Positions 18,063-26,383 of a stretch of DNA of 64,000 nucleotides are shown here, piece after piece. Every line of letters starts with the position of its first letter. Positions within the stretch are counted from its first letter, which is position 1. Where the stretch lies: assembly GCF_012033695.1 (NCBI RefSeq), contig NZ_JAAVJI010000002.1, positions 124,001 to 188,000 of the forward strand, written 5' to 3'. Position numbers and translations under genes: made by a program. A model generated the notes under the pieces. That model was not told the origin of the DNA, ran no database searches, and was given only the letters and a program-made list of their open reading frames with translations. This DNA comes from Pseudomonas quercus (GTDB lineage Bacteria; Pseudomonadota; Gammaproteobacteria; Pseudomonadales; Pseudomonadaceae).

Positions 18063-18521
18063 ATGACCCTGCTTGAAAAATACTTTGATGATGCCCGCGA
18101 AGGCGATACCGCGATCACCCCTGAATACCACGTCACCAAGGCACGCATCCTGGCCTATGCCGACCTTACTGGAGACCATACGCCGGTTCATGTGGACGAG
18201 GCCTACGCCAACGCCAGCCATTTCGGCGGCCTGGTCGCCCATGGGCTGATGGGGCTGGCCATCGCTGACGGGCTCAAGACGCAGTGCGAGTACCGCTTCG
18301 TGCCTGGCATGTCCTTGGGCTGGACCTGGGACTTTCTGCTGCCGATCCGGGTGGATGACGTGCTGCATGTGAGCCTGCGCGTAGGCGCCATGCGGTTGAG
18401 CAAGAGCAAGCCCGGCTGGGGCATCGTGGTGCTGCCCTCACAGTTGATCAACCAGAAAGGCGAGGTGGTACAGCAGGGTGAGCACCGCCTGATGGTGCCG
18501 TGCAAAGGAGGCGCCCTATGA
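18063..18521 (+). CDS. MaoC-family dehydratase (hotdog fold)
   Basis: 152 residues. The hydratase-2 motif is present as DLTGDHTPVHVDEAYA with catalytic D38 and H43, followed by AHGLMGLAIADGL. MaoC proteins hydrate or dehydrate acyl-CoA thioesters. Its neighbour, a CaiB-type CoA-transferase, overlaps its stop by 4 nt (ATGA), which suggests that the CoA ester made by that enzyme is this protein's substrate. The substrate itself is unknown. Confidence 0.88.
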   Translation: MTLLEKYFDDAREGDTAITPEYHVTKARILAYADLTGDHTPVHVDEAYANASHFGGLVAHGLMGLAIADGLKTQCEYRFVPGMSLGWTWDFLLPIRVDDVLHVSLRVGAMRLSKSKPGWGIVVLPSQLINQKGEVVQQGEHRLMVPCKGGAL

Positions 18522-19750
18522 GCCAGCCCTTACCCCTCACAGGCATCCGGGTAATCGACTACAGCCACTTTCTGGCCGGCCCTTATGTGGGCCGCTGCCT
18601 GGCGGGGCTGGGCGCGGAAGTGATCAAAGTGGAGCGCCCTGGCAGCGGAGATGCCGGCCGGCAGCACTCGTTCGTGCTGGACGACTACCAGAGCGGCTAT
18701 TTCCTGCAATTGAACATGGGCAAGCAAGGCGTCAGCGTGAACATGAAGGACCCGCGCGGCAAAGCCTTCATGCAGCAGCTGTGCGACAGCGCCGATGTAT
18801 TCATTGAAAACTACCGCCCTGGTGCGCTGAACAAACTGGGGCTGGGTTACCAGGAGCTCGCCGCACGCAACCCGAAACTGGTGTATTGCTCCATCTCGGC
18901 CTACGGCCATACCGGGCCGGATGCACACCGTGCCGGCTTCGGCCTGATTGCCGAGGCCAAGAGCGGGATCATGCAGATGGTGGGCACACCCGGTGAGGCA
19001 CCCCCGCTGCTGCGTATTTCGCTGGGCGACATGTACACCGGCATTCATGCGGTGGCGGCTATCAACGCCGCGCTGCTGGGGCGTGTGACCAGCGGCAAGG
19101 GCCAGCACATCGACATGGCCCTGTACGACACACTGGTGTCCATGCACGAGTACGCGGTGCAGTGTCATACCTTGTCCGGCGGCGACATCCTCCCGGAGCA
19201 GACCGGGCATGACATGCCCACTTCAACGTTGTATGGCGTATTCCGGGCCGCAGACGGCGACCTGGTGATCGCTGCCCAGGTGGATGAAGCCTGGAAACGG
19301 TTTGCAACCCTTGTAGAGCAGGACGCCCACCAGCCGGGGTTCGGCAGCGATGCGCGCTTTCATACGCTCAAGGGTCGCAATGCCCACCGAGAGGAGATAC
19401 TGGCCACGGTCAAGGCTTGGGTGGCGCATAACCCCGTCGCCCGCCTGCTGGGCCTGCTCGATGGCATCGACGTGCCCTGTGCGAAGGTGCAGCGTATCGA
19501 TGAAGTGATCGATGACCCGCAGATCAAGGCCCGGGGGATGATCCAGGAGCAGCAGCACCCGCGCTACGGCACGCTGCGCCTGCCCAACCTGCCCTTCCGG
19601 TTCTCCGACTGCGATACCACCATTGCTTCAGTGGCCCCCGACCTGGGGGAGCATAACGTTCAAGTGGCCCAGCGCCTGGGCCTGAGTGCCGATGAAATCG
19701 CGCGCCTGGTCGCCGATGGCGTGCTCTACACCCAGGAGGTCAAGCCATGA
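18518..19750 (+). CDS. CaiB/BaiF family (type III) CoA-transferase
   Basis: 410 residues. RVIDYSHFLAGPYVGRCLAGLGAEVIKVERPGSGD style N-terminus and the LGDMYTG segment with the catalytic aspartate D171 identify a type III CoA-transferase. These enzymes move CoA between carboxylic acids by way of an aspartyl anhydride. It overlaps the genes on both sides (MaoC before, AroE-like after), so it is firmly part of the operon. It probably activates the acid that the pathway degrades; inference. Confidence 0.92.
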   Translation: MSQPLPLTGIRVIDYSHFLAGPYVGRCLAGLGAEVIKVERPGSGDAGRQHSFVLDDYQSGYFLQLNMGKQGVSVNMKDPRGKAFMQQLCDSADVFIENYRPGALNKLGLGYQELAARNPKLVYCSISAYGHTGPDAHRAGFGLIAEAKSGIMQMVGTPGEAPPLLRISLGDMYTGIHAVAAINAALLGRVTSGKGQHIDMALYDTLVSMHEYAVQCHTLSGGDILPEQTGHDMPTSTLYGVFRAADGDLVIAAQVDEAWKRFATLVEQDAHQPGFGSDARFHTLKGRNAHREEILATVKAWVAHNPVARLLGLLDGIDVPCAKVQRIDEVIDDPQIKARGMIQEQQHPRYGTLRLPNLPFRFSDCDTTIASVAPDLGEHNVQVAQRLGLSADEIARLVADGVLYTQEVKP

Positions 19751-20565
19751 CTGACCACTATGCCGTGATTGGCCGGCCCATCAGCCACACTAAGTCGCCC
19801 CTGATCCACGGGCTGTTTGCCGAAGGCGCCGGGCAGGACATTCACTACGGGGCCATCGAGGGGTCATTGGAGCACTTCGCTGTGGATGTCTCACGCTTTC
19901 GCGCCTCAGGTGGGCTCGGCATGAACGTAACGGCCCCGTTCAAATTGCAGGCCTTTGCCTTGGCCAGCCACCCCAGCGAACGGGCCCGCCTGGCCAAGGC
20001 CGCTAACGCATTGAAGTTCGAGAACGATCAGGTGCTGGCCGACAACTTCGACGGCATCGGCTTGCTGCGCGATATCCAGCACAACCTAGGCACCCCCTTA
20101 AACGGTAAGCGGGTGTTATTGCTGGGGGCCGGCGGCGCCGTGCGTGGGGCGCTGTTGCCGTTTCTGGAGGCTGGGCCGGCCGAGCTGGTGATGGTCAACC
20201 GCGACCTGCCCAAGGCACAAGCACTGGCCCAGGAAATCAACCACCCACGCCTGACGGTGCGGCCCTACTCGGCACTGGACGGGGACACCTTCGACCTGGT
20301 GATCAATGCCACGTCCGCCAGCCTGACGTGCCAACTTCCCCCTGTGCCTGGCAGCGTGTTCAGCCATGCCGCATTGGCCTACGAACTGGCCTATGGCAAA
20401 GGCCTTACGCCCTTTCTGAGCCTGGCGCGTGAGCACGGCTCGGCACACCTGGCCGACGGCGTGGGCATGCTGGTGGAACAGGCCGCTGAAGCTTTTTACT
20501 GGTGGCGCAATGTGCGCCCTGATACCCGCCCGGTGATCGACCGCCTGACAGTGCCCCTGACCTGA
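19747..20565 (+). CDS. Shikimate/quinate dehydrogenase family (AroE-like)
   Basis: 272 residues, the normal AroE length. Catalytic K66 (NVTAPFK) and D102 are kept, and the nucleotide motif GAGGAVRG is at 127-134. Two substrate-pocket threonines of E. coli AroE are replaced: AVNTL is AANAL here and DNTDG is DNFDG. In a catabolic operon with a type II dehydroquinase this is more likely a quinate, shikimate or related polyol-acid dehydrogenase than the biosynthetic AroE. It starts in an ATGA overlap with the CoA-transferase. Confidence 0.88.
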   Translation: MTDHYAVIGRPISHTKSPLIHGLFAEGAGQDIHYGAIEGSLEHFAVDVSRFRASGGLGMNVTAPFKLQAFALASHPSERARLAKAANALKFENDQVLADNFDGIGLLRDIQHNLGTPLNGKRVLLLGAGGAVRGALLPFLEAGPAELVMVNRDLPKAQALAQEINHPRLTVRPYSALDGDTFDLVINATSASLTCQLPPVPGSVFSHAALAYELAYGKGLTPFLSLAREHGSAHLADGVGMLVEQAAEAFYWWRNVRPDTRPVIDRLTVPLT

Positions 20566-20573
20566 GTAGCCCT

Positions 20574-21011
20574 ATGAACGTACTGATGCTGCATGGTATC
20601 AACCACAACCTGTTCGGTAAGCGTGACCCGGTGCAATACGGCACCATCACCTTGAGCGAGATCGACGCCCGGCTGAAGGCGCTGGGGAATGAGCTGGATG
20701 TGAACATCGACAGCTTCCAGAGCAACTGCGAAGGGCTGATCGTCGACCGTATCCACCAGGGCTACCAGGACGGCGTAGACGGTGTGCTGATCAACGCCGG
20801 TGCCTGGACCCACTACAGTTATGGCATTCGCGACGCGCTCGCTATCTTGACCGTACCTGTGGTGGAACTGCACATGTCCAACATCCATGCCCGCGAAAGT
20901 TTTCGCCACCATTCGGTATTCGCCGAGATCGTGCGTGGGCAGATCGCAGGCTTTGGGGTGGACAGCTACCTGTTGGGCCTGCGGGCCGTGGTCAGCGCGG
21001 TACGCGGCTGA
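20574..21011 (+). CDS. Type II 3-dehydroquinate dehydratase family (AroQ-like)
   Basis: 145 residues, normal for AroQ. Catalytic Y22 (RDPVQYG) and H100 (ELHMSNIHARESFRHHS), with N74 and H80, are all present, so it should be active. The usual GPNL loop is GINH here and NxGxxTHTS is NAGAWTHYS, so substrate contacts may differ. It follows the AroE-like gene by 8 nt. Together they could interconvert 3-dehydroquinate, 3-dehydroshikimate and shikimate/quinate, but no 3-dehydroshikimate dehydratase is visible to lead on to protocatechuate. Confidence 0.88.
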   Translation: MNVLMLHGINHNLFGKRDPVQYGTITLSEIDARLKALGNELDVNIDSFQSNCEGLIVDRIHQGYQDGVDGVLINAGAWTHYSYGIRDALAILTVPVVELHMSNIHARESFRHHSVFAEIVRGQIAGFGVDSYLLGLRAVVSAVRG

Positions 21012-21038
21012 ACCGCACGCTCAGTCAGGCTCCCTTTG

Positions 21039-21053
21039 AATAATCACAATAAC
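21039..21053 (+). promoter_or_regulatory. (AAN)-rich motif before the Gfo/Idh gene
   Basis: Reads AAT AAT CAC AAT AAC, four AAN triplets with one interruption, 11-25 nt before the ATG. It closely resembles the run before the transporter gene (22149-22163). Confidence 0.4.
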
Positions 21054-21063
21054 GGGGCCCCTT

Positions 21064-22113
21064 ATGACCAAGACACGCATTGCCGTTGCTGGCGCCGGCT
21101 ATATCGGCCAGGCCCATATGCAGGTGCTTGCAGAGAGCAGCACGTGCGAGCTGGCCGCCGTGGTCGACCCTTCGCCGGCCGCCCAGGCCCTGGCGCAGGA
21201 GGCGGGTGTACCGCTGTATGAATCGCTGGAGCAGCTGCTGGCACTGGGCCGGCCAGACGGCATCGTGCTGGCGACGCCCAATCAGTTTCACGTCCCCCAT
21301 GCACAGCTGTGCATCCATGCCGGCATTCCCATGCTGCTGGAGAAGCCGGTGGCCCCAACGGTGGCCGAAGCCCGGGCACTGGCCGAAGCGGCGCAGCGCA
21401 GCCACGCACGCATTCTGGTAGGCCACCACCGCGCCCACAGCCCGATCATGGCCAGGGCGTGCGAAGTGATTGCCAAGGGGACCTTGGGCCGTTTGGTGAC
21501 GGTGATGGGCAGCGCCCTGTTCGTTAAACCGGACCACTACTTCAGCGATGCCCCTTGGCGCAAGGAACCCGGTGCAGGGCCAATCCTGCTGAACATGATC
21601 CACGAGGTACACAACCTGCGCATGCTGTGTGGCGACATCACCGCGGTTCAGGCCTTTGCCTCTCACGCAGTACGCCACTTTCCCGTGGAAGACACCGTCG
21701 CCATCAACCTGCGCTTCGCCAGTGGTGTGCTAGGCACTTTTCTGCTGTCGGACACTGCCGCCAGCCCGCGCAGCTGGGAGCAGACCTCCCAGGAAAACCC
21801 GGCCTACGCCAGTTACCCCGACGAGGACTGCTATGTGGTTGCCGGCACACACGGGAGCCTGAGCGTACCGACGCTGCGCCTGAACACGTACCCCACGGAG
21901 ACTGACCGCTCCTGGTGGAAACCCTTTGAAACCGGCGTAGTAGAGATGACCCGAGAAGACCCGCTCGCACGGCAGATGGCCCATTTCGGTGCCGTGATAC
22001 GGGGCGAAGCCGACCCGCTGGTCACCGTGCAGGATGGCTTGGCCAACCTGCTGGTCACCGAAGCCATCGTACAGGCCGCCCGGACTGGCCGAAGGGTGGA
22101 CATCACCCACTGA
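21064..22113 (+). CDS. Gfo/Idh/MocA family oxidoreductase
   Basis: 349 residues. The Rossmann motif GAGYIG is at 10-15 and the family's EKP motif is at 93-95 (LLEKPVAPT). The catalytic-region segment is LLNMIHEVHNLRMLCG. Such enzymes oxidise polyols, sugars or inositols with NAD(P). Its presence beside AroE- and AroQ-like enzymes points to an alicyclic polyhydroxy acid or inositol-like substrate; inference. The start ATG follows a GGGGCCCC stretch with only a poor ribosome-binding site. Confidence 0.9.
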   Translation: MTKTRIAVAGAGYIGQAHMQVLAESSTCELAAVVDPSPAAQALAQEAGVPLYESLEQLLALGRPDGIVLATPNQFHVPHAQLCIHAGIPMLLEKPVAPTVAEARALAEAAQRSHARILVGHHRAHSPIMARACEVIAKGTLGRLVTVMGSALFVKPDHYFSDAPWRKEPGAGPILLNMIHEVHNLRMLCGDITAVQAFASHAVRHFPVEDTVAINLRFASGVLGTFLLSDTAASPRSWEQTSQENPAYASYPDEDCYVVAGTHGSLSVPTLRLNTYPTETDRSWWKPFETGVVEMTREDPLARQMAHFGAVIRGEADPLVTVQDGLANLLVTEAIVQAARTGRRVDITH

Positions 22114-22148
22114 AGCAACAACCAGGCACACCGGCAGGCAGCGCGTTC

Positions 22149-22163
22149 AATAACAACAATAAA
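22149..22163 (+). promoter_or_regulatory. (AAN)5 motif overlapping the transporter's Shine-Dalgarno region
   Basis: Five consecutive AAN triplets (AAT AAC AAC AAT AAA) run directly into GGAGG. It contains exact AANAANAA. This is the arrangement known for Crc/Hfq-repressed catabolic mRNAs in Pseudomonas. Confidence 0.55.
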
Positions 22164-22174
22164 GGAGGTGCCCC

Positions 22175-23563
22175 ATGGGCAACCCGTTAACTGGCAAGCC
22201 ACAAATGTCCTCTCAATCCCGCAAGGCCACCGCCAGCGGCTGGATCGGTTCGGCATTGGAGTACTACGACTTCTTCATCTACGCACAAGCCGCCGCACTG
22301 ATTTTCCCGCAACTGTTCTTCCCTTCCACCGACCCGAAGATCGCCATCGTAGCCTCCCTGGCTACGTATGGCGTGGGCTACCTGGCAAGGCCCGTGGGCG
22401 CGTTCTTCCTTGGCCACTGGGGTGATACCCGTGGGCGAAAGAACCTGTTGCTGCTGTGCATGTTCCTGATGGGCATTGCCACCATGGGCGTTGGCTTGCT
22501 GCCTACCTACCATCAGGTGGGCATTCTGGCGCCTATCCTGCTGGTGGTGATGCGCTTGATCCAAGGCTTTGCCGTGGCCGGTGAAATCTCAGGGGCCAGC
22601 TCGATGATTCTGGAGCATGCACCGTTTGGTCGCCGTGGCTACTACGCCAGCTTCACCTTGCAGGGTGTGCAATTCGGCCAAGTGCTGGCAGCGGCCATCT
22701 TCCTGCCGCTGGCCTATTTCATGGCACCTGAAGACTTCAATAGCTGGGGTTGGCGCATTCCGTTTCTGCTCAGTGCGCTGGTGCTGATCGCCGGCTACTT
22801 CATTCGCCGGGGTGTACACGAAACCCCGGCATTCGCTGAGGCCGATGCCAGCCAGGCCACGGCTCAGTCCCCCATCACTGAAGCGTTCAAATACAGCTGG
22901 AAGCGCATGGTACTGGTGGTGTTCGTAGCCTTCATGAACGTGATTCCCGTGGTTGCCACGGTATTTGGGGCCGTTTATGCCGTACAGCCGGCCTACGGCA
23001 TAGGCTTCGATAAAAGCGTGTACCTGTGGATTCCGGTTATCGGCAATATCGTAGCTGTTGTTACCATTCCCTTTGTGGGCAACCTGTCAGACAAGATAGG
23101 CCGCCGGCCGCTCATCATCGGGGGTGCCCTGGGTTCTGGCTTACTGTCCTACGGTTATTTGTACGCCATCAGCCTCCACAACCTGCCCCTGGCCTTTGTC
23201 ATGTCGCTGTTGATGTGGGGCGTGGTGTACCAGGGCTACAACGCCATCTTCCCCAGCTTCTACCCGGAACTGTTCAAGACACGCTACCGGGTATCGGCCA
23301 TGGCCATTGCCCAGAACCTGGGCACCTTCCTTACGGCCATGCTGCCAGCGCTGTTCACACTGGTGGCGCCTCCGGGCACCAACAACGTACCGATGGTGAT
23401 TGGCACCCTGACCTTCGCCGTCACCTGCATTGCTGCGCTGGCGGCCTACCTGGCACCGGAAACCTACCGTGTGCCGTTGGAACAGCTGGGCGAACCGGGC
23501 GCACAAGCCCTGCCCAAGGACCTTTACGACACCGCACGCGCAGGGCTGCACAACGGCCAATAA
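22175..23563 (+). CDS. MHS-family MFS transporter (ShiA-like)
   Basis: 462 residues, 12 predicted membrane segments. The N-terminal SALEYYDFFIYAQAAAL, the loop GHWGDTRGRKNLLL and the later GNLSDKIGRRPLIIGG are the paired signatures of metabolite:proton symporters related to shikimate, ketoglutarate and proline/betaine carriers. As the last gene of the operon it should import the operon's substrate; an alicyclic acid such as shikimate or quinate is the best guess. The ribosome-binding site AAAGGAGG is near-perfect, but sits next to a Crc/Hfq-type tract. Confidence 0.93.
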   Translation: MGNPLTGKPQMSSQSRKATASGWIGSALEYYDFFIYAQAAALIFPQLFFPSTDPKIAIVASLATYGVGYLARPVGAFFLGHWGDTRGRKNLLLLCMFLMGIATMGVGLLPTYHQVGILAPILLVVMRLIQGFAVAGEISGASSMILEHAPFGRRGYYASFTLQGVQFGQVLAAAIFLPLAYFMAPEDFNSWGWRIPFLLSALVLIAGYFIRRGVHETPAFAEADASQATAQSPITEAFKYSWKRMVLVVFVAFMNVIPVVATVFGAVYAVQPAYGIGFDKSVYLWIPVIGNIVAVVTIPFVGNLSDKIGRRPLIIGGALGSGLLSYGYLYAISLHNLPLAFVMSLLMWGVVYQGYNAIFPSFYPELFKTRYRVSAMAIAQNLGTFLTAMLPALFTLVAPPGTNNVPMVIGTLTFAVTCIAALAAYLAPETYRVPLEQLGEPGAQALPKDLYDTARAGLHNGQ

Positions 23564-23917
23564 CCCCTGGGCAGGTAGAGGTTGGGCGCTTCGCTATACT
23601 GGCGACGACTACACTTAGTCGCGCCAGGCGCGTTATACGCAGGGGCCTGATGCCTGGATTGCTTCCTTCAAGGGCAGCCCGGCGCCACGGACAGCGCCGC
23701 CCTAACGCCATTCAAGCCTTCGGCTCACCCGCGTTGCAGCCGTATTCGCGTGCTGTAAGCGACTACACGCACGAGTACAACCCGAACGCTTTGGGCTTGG
23801 GGTTCACATTTAGGCGGCAGCAGCACACGCTAGGATTCAGCAGTGCATTTCCATATAAACAACCTACCGCCCTGGATGATAGGATCCAAACCACTTTCAC
23901 TCAGCCCAGGGCCTTTT
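23564..23917 (+). other. Intergenic region, no supported gene
   Basis: 354 bases between the transporter and the membrane-protein gene. A TATACT at 23595 is an isolated -10-like sequence. Open frames passing through it have no start with a ribosome-binding site and no recognisable product. Confidence 0.6.
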
Positions 23918-24421
23918 ATGCTGGATATCCTTCGTGCCACACCGCTGTGGGTGTATGCGGTGTTCTTCATAGTGACCTACTACGGGATCCTCGCCTGCTT
24001 CAAAAATGAGGAAACCAAACGCTCACTGATACTGACGCCGGCAATCTTCATCGCCCTGTCTTTAGCGTCATTGACGTTTTCCCAGGGCGTTGCCTTGCCC
24101 CTACTGGTCTACGCCACGGCACTGCTGGCCGGGGGCGGGATAGCACAGTACCTGTACACCTATCGCACAGTCGAACGCGACGGTGAGCGGTTGATCATTG
24201 CCGGCACCGTTAAAGTGCTGATGGTGTACTGGGCCTTTTTCGCCTGGCGTTACTACAGCGGTTATGAAGCCGCGGTGCATCCAGAACAGGCCGATGCGCT
24301 GTTCGCCGTCGCCTCTTCCTCCCTGGCCGCCGGCTTGATCAATGGCTTGATCTTAGGGCGTAGCCTACGGCTACTGCGCCTCTTCAAACCCTGCAACGCC
24401 AACCTGGTAGCCCCGCGATGA
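23918..24421 (+). CDS. Small integral membrane protein (DUF6622-like)
   Basis: 167 residues, about five hydrophobic segments: residues 5-25, 39-57, 61-80, 95-115 and 135-155. It begins MLDILRATPLWVYAVFF, the pattern of the DUF6622 family as I recall it. No catalytic motif or known function. A 25-codon in-frame extension upstream lacks membrane character, so I start at 23918, where the ribosome-binding site is weak (AGGG). It sits between the MHS transporter and a decayed copy of that transporter's 3' end. Confidence 0.7.
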   Translation: MLDILRATPLWVYAVFFIVTYYGILACFKNEETKRSLILTPAIFIALSLASLTFSQGVALPLLVYATALLAGGGIAQYLYTYRTVERDGERLIIAGTVKVLMVYWAFFAWRYYSGYEAAVHPEQADALFAVASSSLAAGLINGLILGRSLRLLRLFKPCNANLVAPR

Positions 24422-24506
24422 GTGCCAATGCAGGCCACGGGATGGCCGCTGACGACCCCCACGCCAACCCAGGTTAACCCCTACCTGGACTTGTGCTTGC
24501 CGGTCG

Positions 24507-24676
24507 CCTGGGCACCTTCCTTACTGCCATGCTGCCAACGCTGTTCACACGGGTGGTGCCTCCGGACACCAGACACCTACCGTGTGCCGTTGGAACAGCT
24601 GGGCGAACCGGGCGCACATGCCCTGCCCAAGGACCCTTACGACACCGCACGTGCAGGGCTGGCAAGCGGCAAATAA
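24507..24676 (+). pseudogene. Remnant of a duplicated MHS transporter 3' end
   Basis: Two blocks nearly identical to the transporter at 22175: 24507-24570 matches its positions about 23318-23382, and 24571-24676 matches about 23457-23563, including the end LEQLGEPGA...LPKD.YDTARAGL and the stop. About 75 bp between the blocks are missing and there is no start or upstream part. It is a relic of a tandem duplication or recombination that left the DUF6622-like gene between the copies. Confidence 0.85.
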
Positions 24677-24786
24677 ACCATCGCTGCCACCGCCGGGGGG
24701 TGGCACGCATTTAAATAGCAATAAACGGGAAGGTTCGACCGCCAACTACCGCTAGGCTTCATGCACTTCATACAAGGGTGCCTGAC

Positions 24787-25503
24787 ATGCCTGATGCTGC
24801 GTTGGAGGAACGCCTTGCCGCCCTCCCCTGGGACGAACACCTGGCGGGCCTGGATGCCAAAGGCTATACCCTGATCCAAGGGTTGCTGACACCCCAGGCC
24901 TGTGACCAGCTTGCTGGCGGCTATGAGCATGACGCCACCTTTCGAGCGTGCATACACATGGCCAGGTACGGGTTTGGCTCGGGAACGTACAAGTATTTTG
25001 CCTACCCGCTGCCGGCCCTGATTGCCACGCTACGCGCGCAGGTGTACCCACGCCTCGCCCCCTTGGCCAATGCCTGGAACGCCAGGCTGGGGATACCTGA
25101 ACACTACCCCCCTCTGCTAGACACGTTTATCGCTGAATGCGCCACCGCTGGCCAGCACAAGCCTACGCCTTTGCTGCTTCGCTATACTGCGGGCGACTAT
25201 AACTGCTTACACCGGGACCTTTACGGCGATGTAGCCTTCCCAATGCAGATGGTTGTGCTGCTCTCGCAGCCCGGCTCAGACTTTGCCAGGGGCGAATTTG
25301 TGATCACCGAGCAACGCCCTCGCATGCAATCGCGCGCAACTGTACTGCCGCTGGCGGCAGGGGACGCGTTGATATTTTCAGTCAACCGGCGCCCAGTAAA
25401 AGGCACCAAGGGCTATTACTCGGTCTATACCCGCCACGGGGTCAGCGACGTGCGCGACGGCAACCGCTTCCGCCTTGGAATCATCTTTCATGACGCAAAA
25501 TGA
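24787..25503 (+). CDS. 2OG-Fe(II) oxygenase, probable alkylation-repair partner
   Basis: 238 residues. The iron ligands are visible as H142 and D144 (LHRDLYGD) and H217 (RHGVSDV), with R229 (RFRLGIIFHDAK) placed to bind 2-oxoglutarate. It is not a standard AlkB by sequence. Its last 14 nt overlap alkA, and ada follows, so a role in repair of alkylated DNA or RNA is a reasonable inference. A GTG three codons upstream is a possible earlier start; the ATG at 24787 follows AAGGGTG. Confidence 0.85.
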   Translation: MPDAALEERLAALPWDEHLAGLDAKGYTLIQGLLTPQACDQLAGGYEHDATFRACIHMARYGFGSGTYKYFAYPLPALIATLRAQVYPRLAPLANAWNARLGIPEHYPPLLDTFIAECATAGQHKPTPLLLRYTAGDYNCLHRDLYGDVAFPMQMVVLLSQPGSDFARGEFVITEQRPRMQSRATVLPLAAGDALIFSVNRRPVKGTKGYYSVYTRHGVSDVRDGNRFRLGIIFHDAK

Positions 25504-26170
25504 GCCTATTGCCCAAGCCATGAAGGCTTTGAGCGCTATAGATCCTAACTGGCAAGCGTTGGTAAACCAGGTGGGCCCCTGCCTCCACCCCTTGATCGAG
25601 CCACACGACCCTTTCAAGTCGCTGGTAAAAGCCGTGGCCTACCAGCAACTCCATGCGCGTGCAGGAGACGCGATGTTGCGTCGGCTTCGTGAGCTGTTTC
25701 CAGGCCAGGTGTTTCCAACCCCTGCCCAACTGGTAGCCCTTGAGCAACCGGCACTGGCGCGCTGTGGATTTTCCACGGCCAAATGCAAGGCCATCAAAGC
25801 TATCGCGCTGGCGCGCCTGGAAGAACGAGTGCCCGATGTGCACCAGGCACTGGCCATGAGCGAAGACGCGCTGATACAAACACTGGTGGCGTTGCCCGGT
25901 GTGGGCCAATGGACGGTTGAGATGATGCTGATCTATGGCTTGGGTAAACTGGATGTGTTTCCCGCGAGTGACTTTGGCGTACGCGAGGGCTTTCGCCGGC
26001 TGTATGGGCTGGCCGAGCGGCCAGGCGCAACACAGCTGAAACGGTGGGGGCATGCCCTGGCACCCTATAGAACGTTGGGTGCCTGGTACCTGTGGCGGGT
26101 GCCTGTGGGTTTCGAGCCACCGGAATTTCAAGAATATGAAAGCAAGACCCGGAGTGGCTCAGCGCATTGA
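25490..26170 (+). CDS. alkA: DNA-3-methyladenine glycosylase II
   Basis: 226 residues. Helix-hairpin-helix LPGVGQWTVEMML at about 135-147 and the catalytic aspartate D161 (VFPASDFGVREG) define the HhH-GPD superfamily. The short length, without the extra N-terminal domain of E. coli AlkA, matches the Mag1/AlkA2-type enzymes. It removes 3-methyladenine and related bases. The ATG at 25490 lies inside the 3' end of the oxygenase gene, so the two are translationally coupled. A mobile-element relic separates it from ada. Confidence 0.92.
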   Translation: MTQNEPIAQAMKALSAIDPNWQALVNQVGPCLHPLIEPHDPFKSLVKAVAYQQLHARAGDAMLRRLRELFPGQVFPTPAQLVALEQPALARCGFSTAKCKAIKAIALARLEERVPDVHQALAMSEDALIQTLVALPGVGQWTVEMMLIYGLGKLDVFPASDFGVREGFRRLYGLAERPGATQLKRWGHALAPYRTLGAWYLWRVPVGFEPPEFQEYESKTRSGSAH

Positions 26171-26190
26171 TGCCGGTAGCTTTGTACCTA

Positions 26191-26361
26191 GGCTGTGTAC
26201 GAAATGTTCTGACGCGAAGGTCAGGCCGGGCCGCGCAGGCAAGGCGAAAACAGCTGAGGAAGCGGACTGGGCCCGCACGCGGGTTTACTGGTTGTAAATG
26301 AGCATTCCGAAGCTGTTTTCAACGCAGCATCACCGAGTGTCAGGGCTTTTCGTACATAGCC
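26191..26361 (+). mobile_element. MITE-like 171-bp element with terminal inverted repeats
   Basis: The 25-bp ends (26191-26215 and 26337-26361), beginning GGCTGTGTACGAAA and GGCTATGTACGAAA when read inward, are inverted repeats identical at 20 of 25 positions. Both sides are flanked by TA, a possible target duplication. Inside is a second inverted pair, GAAAACAGCT at 26245 and AGCTGTTTTC at 26311. It has no coding capacity. The ends resemble those of IS5-type elements of Pseudomonas, so it is probably a non-autonomous derivative. Confidence 0.75.
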
Positions 26362-26383
26362 TAACACAGAAAAAGGCGCCTCC

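Noticed and set aside
23026..24009. 327-codon plus-strand frame from the transporter into the gap
   Set aside because: Its first part is out of frame inside the transporter; the remainder has no start or domain.
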